Shown piece after piece: positions 44,173 to 54,263 of a stretch of 64,000 nt of DNA. Numbering within the stretch: the stretch's first letter is position 1; each line of letters begins with the position of its first letter. The notes under the pieces are model-generated. The model was not told where the DNA came from. It worked only from the letters and a program-made list of their open reading frames with translations, and did no database searches. Made by a program: the position numbers and the translations under genes. This DNA is from JAKOUY01 sp037045185 (GTDB taxonomy: Bacteria; Actinomycetota; Acidimicrobiia; Acidimicrobiales; Ilumatobacteraceae). The DNA is taken from assembly GCA_037045185.1 (NCBI GenBank), contig JBAOHQ010000008.1, forward strand, positions 620,001 through 684,000. The letters run 5' to 3'.

Positions 44173-46290
44173 CTAGACGACGCGGATCACTTCTGGGAAG
44201 TGGCACGCCACCTGATGGTGGTCGACGCCGCTTGCCGCAGCGTGCAGGGCTGGATCGTCGGCGTCACAGCGGGCGCGGTCGGCGCCGTCCAGCGTCAGGT
44301 ACTTCGGGCAGCGGCTACGGAACCGGCACCCCGACGGGCGTTCCATCGGGCTGGGCAGGTCACCGGACAGGATGATCCGGTGGCGGCTGCGCTCCTTGTC
44401 CGGATCGGGAATCGGGATGGCCGACAGCAGGGCCTGGGTGTAGGGGTGCGAGGGCTGCTCGAACACGGCGTCGACCTCACCGATCTCGACGATGCGGCCG
44501 AGGTACATCACCGCAACCCGGTCGGCGATGTGGCGCACCACGGCGAGGTCGTGGGCGACAAAGAGGTAGGCCAACCCGAGGCGGGCGCGCAGTTCGTCGA
44601 GCAGGTTGATGACCCCGGCCTGGATCGAGACGTCCAGCGCGGCGACCGGTTCGTCGAGCACGACGAGCTTGGGCTCCAGGGCGAGCGCCCTGGCGATGAC
44701 GATGCGTTGGCGCTGCCCACCGGAGAACGCCTGCGGATAGCGGCTGGCGTGGCTGGGCTCCAGCCCCACCATCTCCAGCAACTCGTTGATCCGCTGGTCG
44801 ATGCGCTGGCGTGAGTATCCGTGGGTCCGCATCGGCTCGGCCAGGATGTCGTACACCGGTAGGCGCGGATCCAGCGCCGACATCGGGTCCTGGAACACGA
44901 CCTGCAGGTCACGGCGGATGGCCTTGCGTTGATGCTTGTCGTGCAGCTCGGCGGTGTCCTGCCCGAGGACCACGATGTGTCCGGCCTGCGGTTTGACCAG
45001 ATCGAGGATCTGCAGCAGGGTCGTGGTCTTGCCACATCCCGACTCACCGACGAGCCCGAGCGTCTCCCCGGCGCGGACGTCCAACGACACACCGTCGACG
45101 GCGTGCACCGTACCGACGCGCTTCTTGAAGATGGCGCCTTTCAGCAGTGGGAACTCGCGCACCAGGCCGTCGATTCGCAACACCTCGGCCCGCTCCAGGC
45201 GCGGCACGGAATCGACGTCTGCCACGTGCAGGGCAGGCAGTGGGTAGATGTCGGCGTAGGTCCAGGCATGCTCGGCGATCTCGTCACGCCGACGGCAGGC
45301 CACCTGATGATGCGACGAGCCATCGGTCGGCGCCAGGTCGGGTTCGAGCTCCCGGCAGGCCGGTTCCACGATGGGGCAACGCTCGGCGAACGGGCAGCCA
45401 GGCGCCAGATTCAGCAGCGACGGCGGGTTCCCCTCGACGGGGGCCAGCACCGTCTTGTCAGCGTTGTCGAGGCGCGGGATCGAGCCCAGCAGGCCGATCG
45501 TGTACGGCATGCGCGCCCGGTAGTAGATGTCGCCGACCTCACCGGTTTCCACGGTGCGGCCGGCGTACATCACCTGGACCCGGTCGGCGATCCCGGCAAC
45601 CACACCGAGGTCGTGGGTGATCAGGATCACCGCGGCCCCGGTCTCCTGCTGAGCGGTGCGCAACACCTCCAGCACCTGGGCCTGGATGGTGACGTCCAGC
45701 GCGGTCGTCGGCTCGTCGGCGATGATCACGTCGGGGTCGTTGGCGATCGCCATGGCGATCATCGCCCGCTGGCGCATTCCGCCGGAGAACTCGTGGGGGA
45801 ACGACTTCACCCGGATCTTCGGGTTGGGGATGCCCACCAGATCGAGGAGCTCGACCGCCCGGTCCGTGGCAGCGGCCTTGCTGATGTCGGAGTGGACCTG
45901 CAGGGCCTCGACGAGTTGGGCGCCGATCGTATAGATGGGAGTCAGCGACGACAGCGGGTCCTGGAAGACCATGGCGATCTCGTTGCCGCGCAGCTTGGAC
46001 ATGGCAGTGTCGTGCTGGCCGAGCAGTTCGTCGCCGTGCAAGGTAACCGAGCCGCTGGCTCTGGCGGTGTCCGGAAGCAGCCCCATGATGGCCAGGGAGG
46101 TGACCGACTTCCCCGAACCCGACTCACCCACGATCCCCAGCACCTCTCCGGCGGCCAGGTCGAAGCTGACGCCGCGAACGGCGTGGACGACACCGTTCTC
46201 GGATGGGAAGCGGACCTGGAGGTCCTTGACGCTGATGACGTTCGACCCCGATTGGGTGCGGCGCTGCTTGTGCATCACGGAGTCGTTCAC
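44173..46290 (-). CDS. Oligopeptide ABC transporter, fused double ATPase (DppD-DppF type)
   Basis: 705 residues with two complete ATPase domains. First: Walker A GESGSGKS, signature FSGGMRQR, Walker B VIIADEPT, then the oligo_HPY tail with a cysteine cluster GCPFAERCPIVEPAC. Second (from about residue 370): Walker A GESGCGKTT, signature FSGGQRQR, Walker B LVVLDEPV and a second tail GCRFRSRCPKY...C. The cysteine tails may bind an iron-sulfur cluster as in DppD. Fusion replaces two separate subunits. ATG overlaps the stop of the permease gene (46287-46290). Confidence 0.9.
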   Translation of the reverse strand: MNDSVMHKQRRTQSGSNVISVKDLQVRFPSENGVVHAVRGVSFDLAAGEVLGIVGESGSGKSVTSLAIMGLLPDTARASGSVTLHGDELLGQHDTAMSKLRGNEIAMVFQDPLSSLTPIYTIGAQLVEALQVHSDISKAAATDRAVELLDLVGIPNPKIRVKSFPHEFSGGMRQRAMIAMAIANDPDVIIADEPTTALDVTIQAQVLEVLRTAQQETGAAVILITHDLGVVAGIADRVQVMYAGRTVETGEVGDIYYRARMPYTIGLLGSIPRLDNADKTVLAPVEGNPPSLLNLAPGCPFAERCPIVEPACRELEPDLAPTDGSSHHQVACRRRDEIAEHAWTYADIYPLPALHVADVDSVPRLERAEVLRIDGLVREFPLLKGAIFKKRVGTVHAVDGVSLDVRAGETLGLVGESGCGKTTTLLQILDLVKPQAGHIVVLGQDTAELHDKHQRKAIRRDLQVVFQDPMSALDPRLPVYDILAEPMRTHGYSRQRIDQRINELLEMVGLEPSHASRYPQAFSGGQRQRIVIARALALEPKLVVLDEPVAALDVSIQAGVINLLDELRARLGLAYLFVAHDLAVVRHIADRVAVMYLGRIVEIGEVDAVFEQPSHPYTQALLSAIPIPDPDKERSRHRIILSGDLPSPMERPSGCRFRSRCPKYLTLDGADRARCDADDPALHAAASGVDHHQVACHFPEVIRVV

Positions 46291-47196
46291 GCCTGACCAC
46301 CGCCGGCCCGCGACGTGGGATCCAGCGCGTCGCGCAACCCGTCACCGATGAAGTTGACCGCCAGCACCATGAGCACCAGCGGCACGGCGCCGGCGAGGAA
46401 CGTCCACGGGAAGGTGGTGGCCATGCGCGCCCCGTCGCCGATCAGTGTGCCGAGTGACGTCTCCGGTGGCCGGATACCCAGGCCGAAGAAGGACAACGAC
46501 GTCTCGGCCAGCACCGCGCCGGCGATCCCCAGTGCGGCGTCGATGATCAGCAACGAGGAGATGTTCGGAATGATGTGCCGGAAGATGATCGTCATTCCGG
46601 GCACACCCATGTAGCGGGCGGCAGTGACGTACTCGCGGATCGCGAACCGACATGGTCAGCGTGCGGATCACCCTGGCCGACAGCATCCACCCGAAGGCCA
46701 CCAGGAACACGATCAGCAACCAGATGCCACTGCCCGGGCTGACGTTCTTCAACACGATGGCCGTGACGATGAAGCTCGGCAGCACCAGGAGCAGGTCGAC
46801 CAACCACATGCTGATGCGTTCGGTCCAGCCCCGGTAGTAGGCGGCAGATGCGCCAATCGTGGCGGCGATGGCCGTGGAGCAGATGCCGACGATGAAGCCG
46901 ATCAGCATCGACTTGCCCAACCCGCGCATGGTGAGCGCCAGCAGATCTCGGCCCTGCTGGGTGGTTCCGAGCCAGTGGCGGCCGCTCGGCCCCTCCAGGT
47001 AGTGGCCGCGGTCGATGGCGGTGTAGCCCCACTGGGCGATCCACCTCGGTCCGATCACGGCCAGCAGGGCGAGCCCGAGGTACACGGTGAAGCCGATCAT
47101 GGCGATCCGGTTGCGCCGGAACCGGCGCCAGATCAGCCGCCGGCGGCTGAACCGCTTGGTAGTGACGGGCGCTGTGGCCGTCGTGGTCGTCGTCAC
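46287..47196 (-). CDS. Oligopeptide ABC transporter permease (DppC type), one frameshift
   Basis: Reconstructed as 302 residues, with an N-terminal OppC_N helix (FRRNRIAMIGFTVYLGLALLAV) and five more membrane helices; the EAA loop is AARYMGVPGMTIIFRHIIPN. An extra base at about 46637-46638 breaks the frame just before that loop (SVRD to REYVTAARYMG). GTG start at 47196 lies 5 nt after the stop of the upstream permease gene. Confidence 0.85.
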
Positions 47197-47201
47197 GGCC
47201 G

Positions 47202-48194
47202 TCAGCTGACTCGGACTCGCGGGTCGAGGACGACGACGAACACCTCGGCCAGGACGGCGCCCACGAGGTAGCACACCGCGCTGAACGAGGTCACTGCCAC
47301 CACCCCGTTGACGTCCTGGTTGGTGATGCTGGTGATGAAGTACTCCCCCATCCCGTGCCAGCCGAACAGCACCTCGGTGAAGGTGGCCCCGACGAAGATC
47401 GACGGGATGCCGATGGCGAACAGGGTGCCAGTGGGGATCAGCGCGGTGCGCAGTGCGTGCTTGAACACCGCGGTGCGACGGCGCAGACCCTTGGCCCTGG
47501 CAGTGCGCACGTAGTCGGCGTTGAGGGTGTCGAGCATCAGGTTGCGTTGATACCGACTGAACGAGGCGACTCCCAGCACCGTGAGCGTGAGAGTCGGAAG
47601 CAGCAGGTGCTGTAGCCGGTCAAGGAATGGCGAGATCCACGACCCGCTGTGCCGGCCGGACTCACCGAGGAACTCGAACAGCTCCCAGCCGGTGGCGCGG
47701 TTGGCCTTGGTGGCCAGGATCTGGGTGACCACGGCGATCACCGCCGTGGGCGTGGAGATGATCAGCAACGACCACAGCGTGAACAGTTGGTCGCTCACCT
47801 TGTACTGCTTGGTCGCCGCCCAGGCGCCGAGGATCACACCGATGGCGGTGCCCAGCAGGAACCCGATGGTGACCAGGCGGAAGCTGACCCAGACCCGTCC
47901 AGCGATCTCCTGGTTGACGAACCCGCCACCGGGCGTACGGCCCCAGTCCCAGTGGGCCACCCGGCCGAGCCAGTACCAGAAGCGGCTGAACACGTTCTCG
48001 GTGGGATCGATGTGCAGGCTGCTCATCACCCGCCTGGCGTTCTCGGTGCATCGCACCGGGTCCCGGTTCTGGGCGCAGTTGAACTTGCTGAGTCGTGGGT
48101 CGAGGTAACTGGCTGCCAGGAAGAACGTCGCCGTGGTGGCGATGATCACCATCACGAGGTAGTTCAGCGTGCGTCGCAGCAGGTACTTCCCCAT
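47202..48194 (-). CDS. Oligopeptide ABC transporter permease (DppB type)
   Basis: 330 residues from ATG 48194 (MGKYLLRRTLNYLVMVI); a GTG at 48221 would add nine residues (MTASYARAP). Six membrane helices, a large periplasmic loop after helix 1 with a disulphide-capable CAQNRDPVRC, and the EAA motif DYVRTARAKGLRRRTAVFKHALRTA. I favour 48194 because DppB proteins usually begin M-x-KYLLRR and a possible -10 TACGCT is 9 nt upstream. First gene of the operon permease-permease-ATPase-binding protein. Confidence 0.85.
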   Translation of the reverse strand: MGKYLLRRTLNYLVMVIIATTATFFLAASYLDPRLSKFNCAQNRDPVRCTENARRVMSSLHIDPTENVFSRFWYWLGRVAHWDWGRTPGGGFVNQEIAGRVWVSFRLVTIGFLLGTAIGVILGAWAATKQYKVSDQLFTLWSLLIISTPTAVIAVVTQILATKANRATGWELFEFLGESGRHSGSWISPFLDRLQHLLLPTLTLTVLGVASFSRYQRNLMLDTLNADYVRTARAKGLRRRTAVFKHALRTALIPTGTLFAIGIPSIFVGATFTEVLFGWHGMGEYFITSITNQDVNGVVAVTSFSAVCYLVGAVLAEVFVVVLDPRVRVS

Positions 48195-48265
48195 CGGCGC
48201 CCGAGCGTAGCTGGCGGTCACCCTCCGGTAGTTCTTCGCGCGGCCCGACCAACCAAGCTTCGGGG

Positions 48266-49042
48266 ATGCCGCTGTTCAACTCAGGAAGTGTCGCTGTCGT
48301 GACTGGGGCGGGGCCGGGGATGGGTCGGGCCATCGCGCTCGGGTTCGCCGACGAGGGTGTCGACGTCGTCCTCGCCGCCCGCCGCAGGGAGCGACTGGAA
48401 CCGATCGCCGATGAGATCCGCGAACGTGGGCGGGAGGCGCTGGTGGTCGTCGCCGACCTCGCCGACGGTGATTCGTGCCGGGACGTCGTCACCACGACCA
48501 TCCAGCGCTTCGGCCGTCTCGACCATCTCGTCCAGAACGGCCACCATCCAGGCGACTGGGCGCGCGTCGCCGATGCCGACCCTGACGCCTGGCGGCACAT
48601 CTTCGACGTCAACTTCTTCGGTGCGCTGCATCTGGTGCAGGCCGCCGTCGCGGTGATGGAACCGGGCACCTCGATCGTCCTGGTCAACTCGGGCGCAGCG
48701 CTGCGCAACCCACCGACCATGGGCGCCTACGCCGCGTCGAAGGCCGCCCTGGCCAGTCTGGTGCGCACCGCTGCGGTGGAGTTCGGGCCCACGATCCGGG
48801 TCAACGGGGTGTTCCTCGGCCCGGTCACCGGCGAGAGCATGGACCAGGGCGCCGCGGCCACGGCGGCAGCCACCGGCGTGACCGTCGAGGAGTTCTTCCG
48901 CCAGCGAGCCCAGGACCTGCCCATCCGTCACATCCCCACGCCCGAGGAGTGCGCTGGAGCGGTGCTGTTCTTCGCCTCCTCGTTGGCCGCGCCGGTCACC
49001 GGACAACACCTCTCCGTCAACGGCGGCCAATGGCTGACGTGA
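48266..49042 (+). CDS. Short-chain dehydrogenase/reductase (SDR)
   Basis: 258 residues. TGAGPGMGRAIA is the cofactor motif, NGHH replaces the usual NNAG, the catalytic serine is in LVNSGAA and YAASKAA gives Tyr and Lys. The C-terminal TGQHLSVNGGQW is the standard last strand. NAD(P)-dependent alcohol/ketone conversion expected. Starts 71 bp from the divergent permease start; followed by the DapB-like gene 25 bp after its stop. Confidence 0.9.
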   Translation: MPLFNSGSVAVVTGAGPGMGRAIALGFADEGVDVVLAARRRERLEPIADEIRERGREALVVVADLADGDSCRDVVTTTIQRFGRLDHLVQNGHHPGDWARVADADPDAWRHIFDVNFFGALHLVQAAVAVMEPGTSIVLVNSGAALRNPPTMGAYAASKAALASLVRTAAVEFGPTIRVNGVFLGPVTGESMDQGAAATAAATGVTVEEFFRQRAQDLPIRHIPTPEECAGAVLFFASSLAAPVTGQHLSVNGGQWLT

Positions 49043-49067
49043 ACTTGCAGTCTGCAACTATCTCCTC

Positions 49068-50165
49068 ATGAACCAACCATGCCGCGTCATCCAGTGGGCG
49101 ACCGGGTCCATCGGTCAGATCGCCATCCGCCACTTCGCGGACAACCCGGCGTTCGAGTTGGTCGGCGTGCTGGTGACCAGTCCGGCCAAGGCCGGACGCG
49201 ACGCCGGCGAGTTGGCCGGGATCGCCCCCACCGGCGTGCTGGCCACCGATGACGTCGAACAGATCCTTCGCCTCGACGCAGACTGCGTGCACTACGCCCC
49301 GCTGCATCCCGACGTCGACACGATGTGCCGCATCCTGCGGTCGGGGAAGAACATCGTCACCCCGGTCGGCTTCGTCTACCCCACGCCCTCGTCGGCTGAG
49401 GCCTTCGCCGCCCTCGAGGCCGCGTGCCACGACGGCCAGGTGTCGGTGCACGGCAGTGGTATCCACCCCGGATTCTCCGGTGACCTGCTGCCACTGACGT
49501 TCGCCAGGTTGATGACCCACGTCGACCAGGTCCAGGTCCGCGAGGTCGCCGACCTGCGCCGCCACCCATCGGCGGCGATGAGCGAGGCGCTGGGCTTCGG
49601 CCGTGACCCCGTGGACGCCGTGGCCGACCCGTCGCCGATGGTGGCGACGATGGAGCGGATCTTCGAGCAGTCGATGACGATGGTGGTCGAGGGGCTCGGC
49701 AAGAAGGTGGAGCGGTTCAACATGGACTTCGCCGTCGCCACGGCGAAGCGAGACCTGCACACCAAGTCCGGGATGTTCCCGGCGGGCACCGTCGGCGGGA
49801 TGCGCTTCGAGTGGACGGCATGGGCTGACGGCGCCCCGCTCGTCGTGTTCCGCACGTTCTGGAAGATGGACGACGACCTCGATCCCGACTGGGGTTACGG
49901 CAGCATCAAGTACCACCTGCGCATCGACGGTGATCCGTCCATCGAAACCACCTTCGCCTCGGCGCTGCATCATCCCGAGGGTGACGAGGGCTACTGGGGC
50001 CGGGTCTGGACGGCGATGAACGGCATCAACGCGATCCACGAGGTGTGTGCCGCCAGGCCGGGCGTGGTGACCCATCTCGACCTGCAGTTCGTCCGCCCGC
50101 AGGGATTGGTCCGGCCCCGGTCGGCCGGGTTCGGCGAGCCACACGGGGTTGACCCGGCGCGCTGA
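49068..50165 (+). CDS. DapB-like NAD(P)H-dependent dehydrogenase
   Basis: 365 residues. VIQWATGSIGQIAIRHF is the N-terminal Rossmann motif, and NIVTPVGFVYP plus VHGSGIHPGFSGDLLP are found in the family that includes 2,4-diaminopentanoate dehydrogenase and actinobacterial dihydrodipicolinate-reductase-like proteins. Substrate unknown, perhaps an amine or carbonyl in the degradation pathways nearby. AACTAT six nt before the ATG could be its -10. Confidence 0.8.
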   Translation: MNQPCRVIQWATGSIGQIAIRHFADNPAFELVGVLVTSPAKAGRDAGELAGIAPTGVLATDDVEQILRLDADCVHYAPLHPDVDTMCRILRSGKNIVTPVGFVYPTPSSAEAFAALEAACHDGQVSVHGSGIHPGFSGDLLPLTFARLMTHVDQVQVREVADLRRHPSAAMSEALGFGRDPVDAVADPSPMVATMERIFEQSMTMVVEGLGKKVERFNMDFAVATAKRDLHTKSGMFPAGTVGGMRFEWTAWADGAPLVVFRTFWKMDDDLDPDWGYGSIKYHLRIDGDPSIETTFASALHHPEGDEGYWGRVWTAMNGINAIHEVCAARPGVVTHLDLQFVRPQGLVRPRSAGFGEPHGVDPAR

Positions 50166-50263
50166 TCTGTCCGGGTGCCGTCAGCGACGGCGCGGCGCTG
50201 CGTTGCGCTGACCTACTGGCCGCCGGAGGCATCGTCCTCGGCACACGGCTGGCCGCCACCCGG

Positions 50264-52202
50264 TCACGGGTGGTTGCGCGGCCCCGCCGCGGTCTGGCGC
50301 AGCAGTGCTCGAACCAGCGTCACACCGCTGCTCGTCAGCCGGTACCGGCGGGCCGACCAGTCGCCCTCCTCCGAAAGCAGCCCGCACAGATCCATCAGTG
50401 CCCGGCTGTCGCTGAAGGCTGCCAACACGGCTCGGCCGTTCGGTGGGTCCCCGCCCGAGCGCCATCCGGCCTCCCCGGCGAACGCGACCACCAGCCTGGT
50501 CAGCTCCTTCTCCAACACCGGCTCGCCCCGGTCGACGAGCACCAGCCCGGCAGTCTCGGTCACGAAGCGGGACCATGCGTCCGCTCCGAGGTGCTCGACG
50601 ACGGCCCCCCACGCCACGATCGGGTCCATGGCCATCGCCGTGCCGCGTTTGGTGCGGTGCAGGACATGACTTCGTTTGCGAAGCGCTCCGGCGTGCTCCA
50701 GGAAGCCACGGAGTCGGTGCAGGGTGATCTCGTCGGTCTCCGAGCGGGGTGGCCCCACGTCGAAGGGATCGTTCCACGGCCGCTCCGTGTGGATGGCCAG
50801 CACGAACGGCCTGTTCAAATAGCCGGCCTGGGTCAGCGCCTGCTCGCTACCGAATCGCTGGAGCAGCCACATGATGGGCGCCATCCGCTCGGCGACGTCA
50901 GGAGGCGGCACGATGGGGTGCAGCATCTGGTTGCCGACTCGCGCTCGCATCCGGCCGAGGTCTCCCGACCGGCGTGCGGCATCGCTGATCCAGTTGGCGA
51001 CTCGCTCGGTGGCGATCGCCGTCCGCCAGGATTGGCCGGGCTGGGATGGGTGCCGGCGATCAAGGGTCCGTTCCGTGACGAGTTGCTGGCGGGAGCGCCA
51101 GCCCCGGTCACCCACACCGAACTCCCCATCGCTCATCGCCCGCTCCAGCGCAACCTCTACTGCGGAATGCGCACAGGCTTCTTCGATCCCCATCACACCG
51201 CCCCACCGGAAGCTGTCGGTGTCGGGTGGGTCGATGCCCGACGCCTCGACGGAGCGGCGCATCGCCGAGTATCCCTGCTCGGGCGATCGATCGAAGGCGT
51301 CACGCACCTCACCGGTGCGGGCGCTGCGGCACACGGCGGCGTACAGGTCGAGGCCGAGTTCGTCGAACAGCTCGGCGGCGATGCCGGCCAGTCGGGACTG
51401 GTAGCCGGGCTCGTCGGTCAGGTACTTCGTCGGGAGTTGATACCACAGCCAGTTCTGCACCGCGGCCTGCGTGATCTGAGAGGCACCCTCGCCCCACGTG
51501 AGCGAGTCGTAGATGTGGCGAGCATCGCGGGCTCGTTCGTCGCTGCGGACAGCGATCCGGTCGATCGCTCGCTCGACCTCGCCGTCGTCGATGTCACTGG
51601 CCCGGCGCTGGTTCCGTACCGCGTGCGGGTCTGGACGTGCGGGCGGCTCGGCGGGCGGTTCGGGCGGTGCCAGCGCCACCGGCGCCGGCACAGGAACCGC
51701 CAGCGTGCCGGCCCGCCAGCGTTCGACCAGCGCCGCCACCGCCCGATCGGGAGACACCTCTGCCCGGTACAGCGGGGAGCAGGGAACCTCGGCAAGGTGG
51801 AGCGACAAGGCCAGGAGATCGTCCCGGCCAGCGCGCTCGCCAGGCGTTGGCGAGGAGCACGAACTCGGTCATGCTCCCCACGAGACTTCGATTGGCCGTC
51901 TTGGCCCACACGCCCTCCCCCATCGCCTGCAGTTCGCTCTCGACGAACTCGTCCGGGACGCCGAGCGCCCGCAACAACCCGGCGAGATGCTCGGGGAACC
52001 GCGACAGCAAGGTCGCCGCCGGGGCAAGGGGCGTCAGGACCGGGAGGAGTGTCTGCTCGTTGACGAACAGGGCGACCTGTGGCCGCCACCCCACGAATGT
52101 GGCGTACCAGTTCCCCATCATCGACGTCGGGGTCGCCACCTCGGGCCGTCGGCGCTGCGTGACCCGATCGAGCAGCTTCTTCGTTGCGTGGACCGTGAAC
52201 AC
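50264..52202 (-). CDS. DUF6933 protein fused to a pRiA4b ORF-3-like C-terminal region, one frameshift
   Basis: Reconstructed as 645 residues from GTG 52202 (MFTVHATKKLLDRV). The first 150 residues match DUF6933 (NWYATFVGWRPQVALFVNEQTLLPVL, FVESELQAM). A Pro-rich linker and a helical region of about 250 residues follow, and the last 180 (ALTQAGYLNRPFV, HRLRGFLEHAGALRKRSHVLHRTKRG) resemble the C-terminal winged-helix part of pRiA4b ORF-3/TnpR-type proteins. One extra G at about 51827 breaks the frame (ARWP to DDLLALSLHLAEV). GAGACT 7 nt before the GTG may be its -10. First gene of the accessory region; function unknown. Confidence 0.6.
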
Positions 52203-52868
52203 GACACCGAGTCTCGCGCCGGGACACACGTTCCCGACGGGACCACGCGCCGAGCCAGGACCGCCTCCGTGGGCGGGTGATCGCGGCGCCGGACCTGCTT
52301 CACGTCGAGGTCCGTTCCGTGACCGGCCCGCCGCAGGCGGGCACCTCATCGTCCACGGCCGCATGCTAGGCCGCATGCCATTGAGGGCGAATGGCATGCC
52401 GAACCTCGTCCGCACACGGGTCGCACGTCGGCGGTGCTTCTCGCGACGCCACGACCAATCGGCCAGAGCAGCTGGGTGCGCCCCCGGCGTTCTGCCGACG
52501 GATCGCTCTCGGCGGCCACCACGATCTGCCCGTAGCTGGCCACAGAGGTTGCGCCCGGCGCCACCACCTTCCGTAGCCGGCACTATCCGACCGAGCCAGG
52601 GGCGGCCGCTCATAAGGGCCGATATCGGACGGTTGACACCAGCCCTTGTCGGCCTGACGGCGCGGCATTATCGGGCACGGAGGCTCGCGGGCGCTACATG
52701 AGTGAATGGGCACGGTGGAGGAGGTGGATGTTGCTCGGGGATGTTGGTGGCGTGGCGGGCGCCGAGCAGGTATGGGGTGCGGGCTGCGGTGCGGTCGCCG
52801 TGTTGTCGAGAAGTCGAGCGCCCGCTCGGGCCGAAGTGCGGCAGCCCGGCGAGAGCGTATGCGTGGCG
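52203..52868. other. Long non-coding stretch at the start of the accessory island
   Basis: No convincing gene in about 670 bp. It holds a 10-bp inverted repeat (GCATGCCATT 52373-52382 and AATGGCATGC 52390-52399, 7-nt loop) next to a tandem GGCCGCATGC pair (52358-52377), and the 15-mer GTTGTCGAGAAGTCG (52802-52816) that recurs at 61287-61301. Reading frames here have no recognisable domains. Confidence 0.5.
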
Positions 52869-52880
52869 TATACTGATCGC
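52869..52880 (+). promoter_or_regulatory. Leaderless promoter of the MazEF-type module
   Basis: TATACT at 52869-52874, then 6 nt to ATG 52881. GCGTAT occurs twice just upstream and over the box (52856-52861 and 52866-52871), a possible antitoxin binding site. Confidence 0.6.
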
Positions 52881-53132
52881 ATGACGCAAACGTTGAGCTT
52901 TCGAGCTGAGGCAGCACTCGCCGAAGAACTCGATACCGCTGCCGCAGCAGCTGGCGTTGCTCGTAGCGATCTGCTGAATCGGGCCGTCCGCGAGCTTCTC
53001 TACCGCCTGCGCTGCGAACGTGACGCAGAGCGTTACGCGCTTCATCCGCTTACCGCAGCCGAGACGACGGCCTGGCCGAACGAAGCGTGGCCCGACGATG
53101 ACACCGACTGGGCCGAGGTGTTCAGCCAGTGA
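52881..53132 (+). CDS. mazE: Ribbon-helix-helix antitoxin of a MazEF-type module
   Basis: 83 residues. The N-terminal MTQTLSFRAEAALAEELDTAAAAAGVARSDLLNRAVREL is a ribbon-helix-helix DNA-binding fold, and the acidic tail (WPNEAWPDDDTDWAEVFSQ) is the disordered toxin-binding arm. It should neutralise the MazF-like product and repress its own operon. Its stop codon overlaps the toxin GTG. Confidence 0.8.
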   Translation: MTQTLSFRAEAALAEELDTAAAAAGVARSDLLNRAVRELLYRLRCERDAERYALHPLTAAETTAWPNEAWPDDDTDWAEVFSQ

Positions 53133-53446
53133 AACGCGGCGAGATCTGGTTCGCCGACGCCGGCCGAGGCGGCGATCGTCCGGTTCTCGTCCTCACGCGA
53201 GATCCCGTCGCCGACCGGATCGGTGCCGTTGTCGTCGCTCATCTGACAACGACGATTCGCGGGCTGACGTCGGAGTTGCGGCTGGGTGCCGACGATGGGC
53301 TCAAACAGGACTGTGTCGTCTCGTTCGACAGCCTTCACACACTGCCGAGATCGTCGTTTCGCCGACGCGTCGCAGTGCTTCGTCCGTCACGACTCGACGA
53401 AACCTGCGACCGACTAGCCGACGCACTCGGCTGCGGCGACCATTGA
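53129..53446 (+). CDS. mazF: MazF/PemK-type endoribonuclease toxin
   Basis: 105 residues. MKRGEIWFADAGRGGDRPVLVLTRD is the family's first strand-loop with the catalytic Arg, and QDCVVSFDSLHTLPRSSF gives the conserved serine/threonine region. It would cut mRNA at a short sequence. GTG start overlaps the antitoxin stop (GTGA). Confidence 0.9.
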   Translation: MKRGEIWFADAGRGGDRPVLVLTRDPVADRIGAVVVAHLTTTIRGLTSELRLGADDGLKQDCVVSFDSLHTLPRSSFRRRVAVLRPSRLDETCDRLADALGCGDH

Positions 53447-53536
53447 CCAGGGCGACGCACGTTACGGGCCGAACCCGGGCGGCCCGGCTCGTCCGATGTC
53501 GGTCGTTCTGCGTGTGCGATATCGGGTGGCTGCGAC

Positions 53537-54168
53537 CTAGTGCGGATCCGATCCGAGCCCGTCGAGCACGGCGGTGATCATCTGGCTGACGAAGTGGTCC
53601 AACTTTGGTCGTGGCCAGGATTGGAGCGGACCGGCGCTTGCGAGCCGTGAGGTGCCGTCGAGCGCCGCCCAGATCATCCAGATGGCGTCGCGGGCGCGCC
53701 GTTTGGAGATCGTCTCGGTGGCGACGACGTCTACGAGAACGGACTGGAGCAGTTCGTGTGGCGATGGCTTGACGTCACCGGTCGACCGGGAGCGGGTCGC
53801 GCGGTGTGCTTGGCCGCGGCAGAGGGCGTCGAACCATGCCGGCTCGTCGACGGCGAATGCGACGTAGATCCGCGCGGATCGCGACCAGTTGAGCACGCGG
53901 GGTCGACGGCGACTTCCGTTGCGTACGTTGGATCGCTGTCCGCATCCGCTCCGCGAGCACGTCCTGTACCTCTCGGGCGACTTCTGCCAGCGAGCGCGTC
54001 CCGGTCGGCGAAGTGGCGGTAGGCGGCGTTGGGCGCGACCCCGACACGACGCGTGACCTTTCGTATGGACAGCGTGTCGATTCCCGACTCCCGGACGATC
54101 GACAACGCTTCAGCGAGGACGCTGTCGTGAAGGTCTCCGTGGTGGTAGCCACGACGAGCGGTGGTCAT
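53537..54168 (-). CDS. TetR/AcrR family regulator with WHG-type C-terminal domain, frame broken
   Basis: About 210 residues when two frame breaks are repaired. The N-terminal helix-turn-helix RRGYHHGDLHDSVLAEALSIVRESG...VTRRVGVAPNAAYRHFADRDAL is intact. The break after this is near 53990 (to AEVAREVQDVLAERM) and a second near 53880 (to IYVAFAVDEPAWFDALC). The C-terminal part DAIWMIWAALDGTSRLA closes a ligand pocket. It is divergent from the DUF664 gene, which it probably controls. Two breaks in one gene could mean decay as well as sequence error. Confidence 0.75.
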
Positions 54169-54263
54169 TGCTTGTCGATCGAGTGTCGGATGTGTACGCT
54201 GCCCACATTGGCCATGTGTTCAGTGTACACATCGGTGTCGAACGAAGACGAGAGGAACCCGCC

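Noticed and set aside
52346..52917. Overlapping minus-strand reading frames of 60-180 codons
   Set aside because: No recognisable domain, no promoter or Shine-Dalgarno, and they cross the antitoxin promoter; ordinary high-GC open frames.
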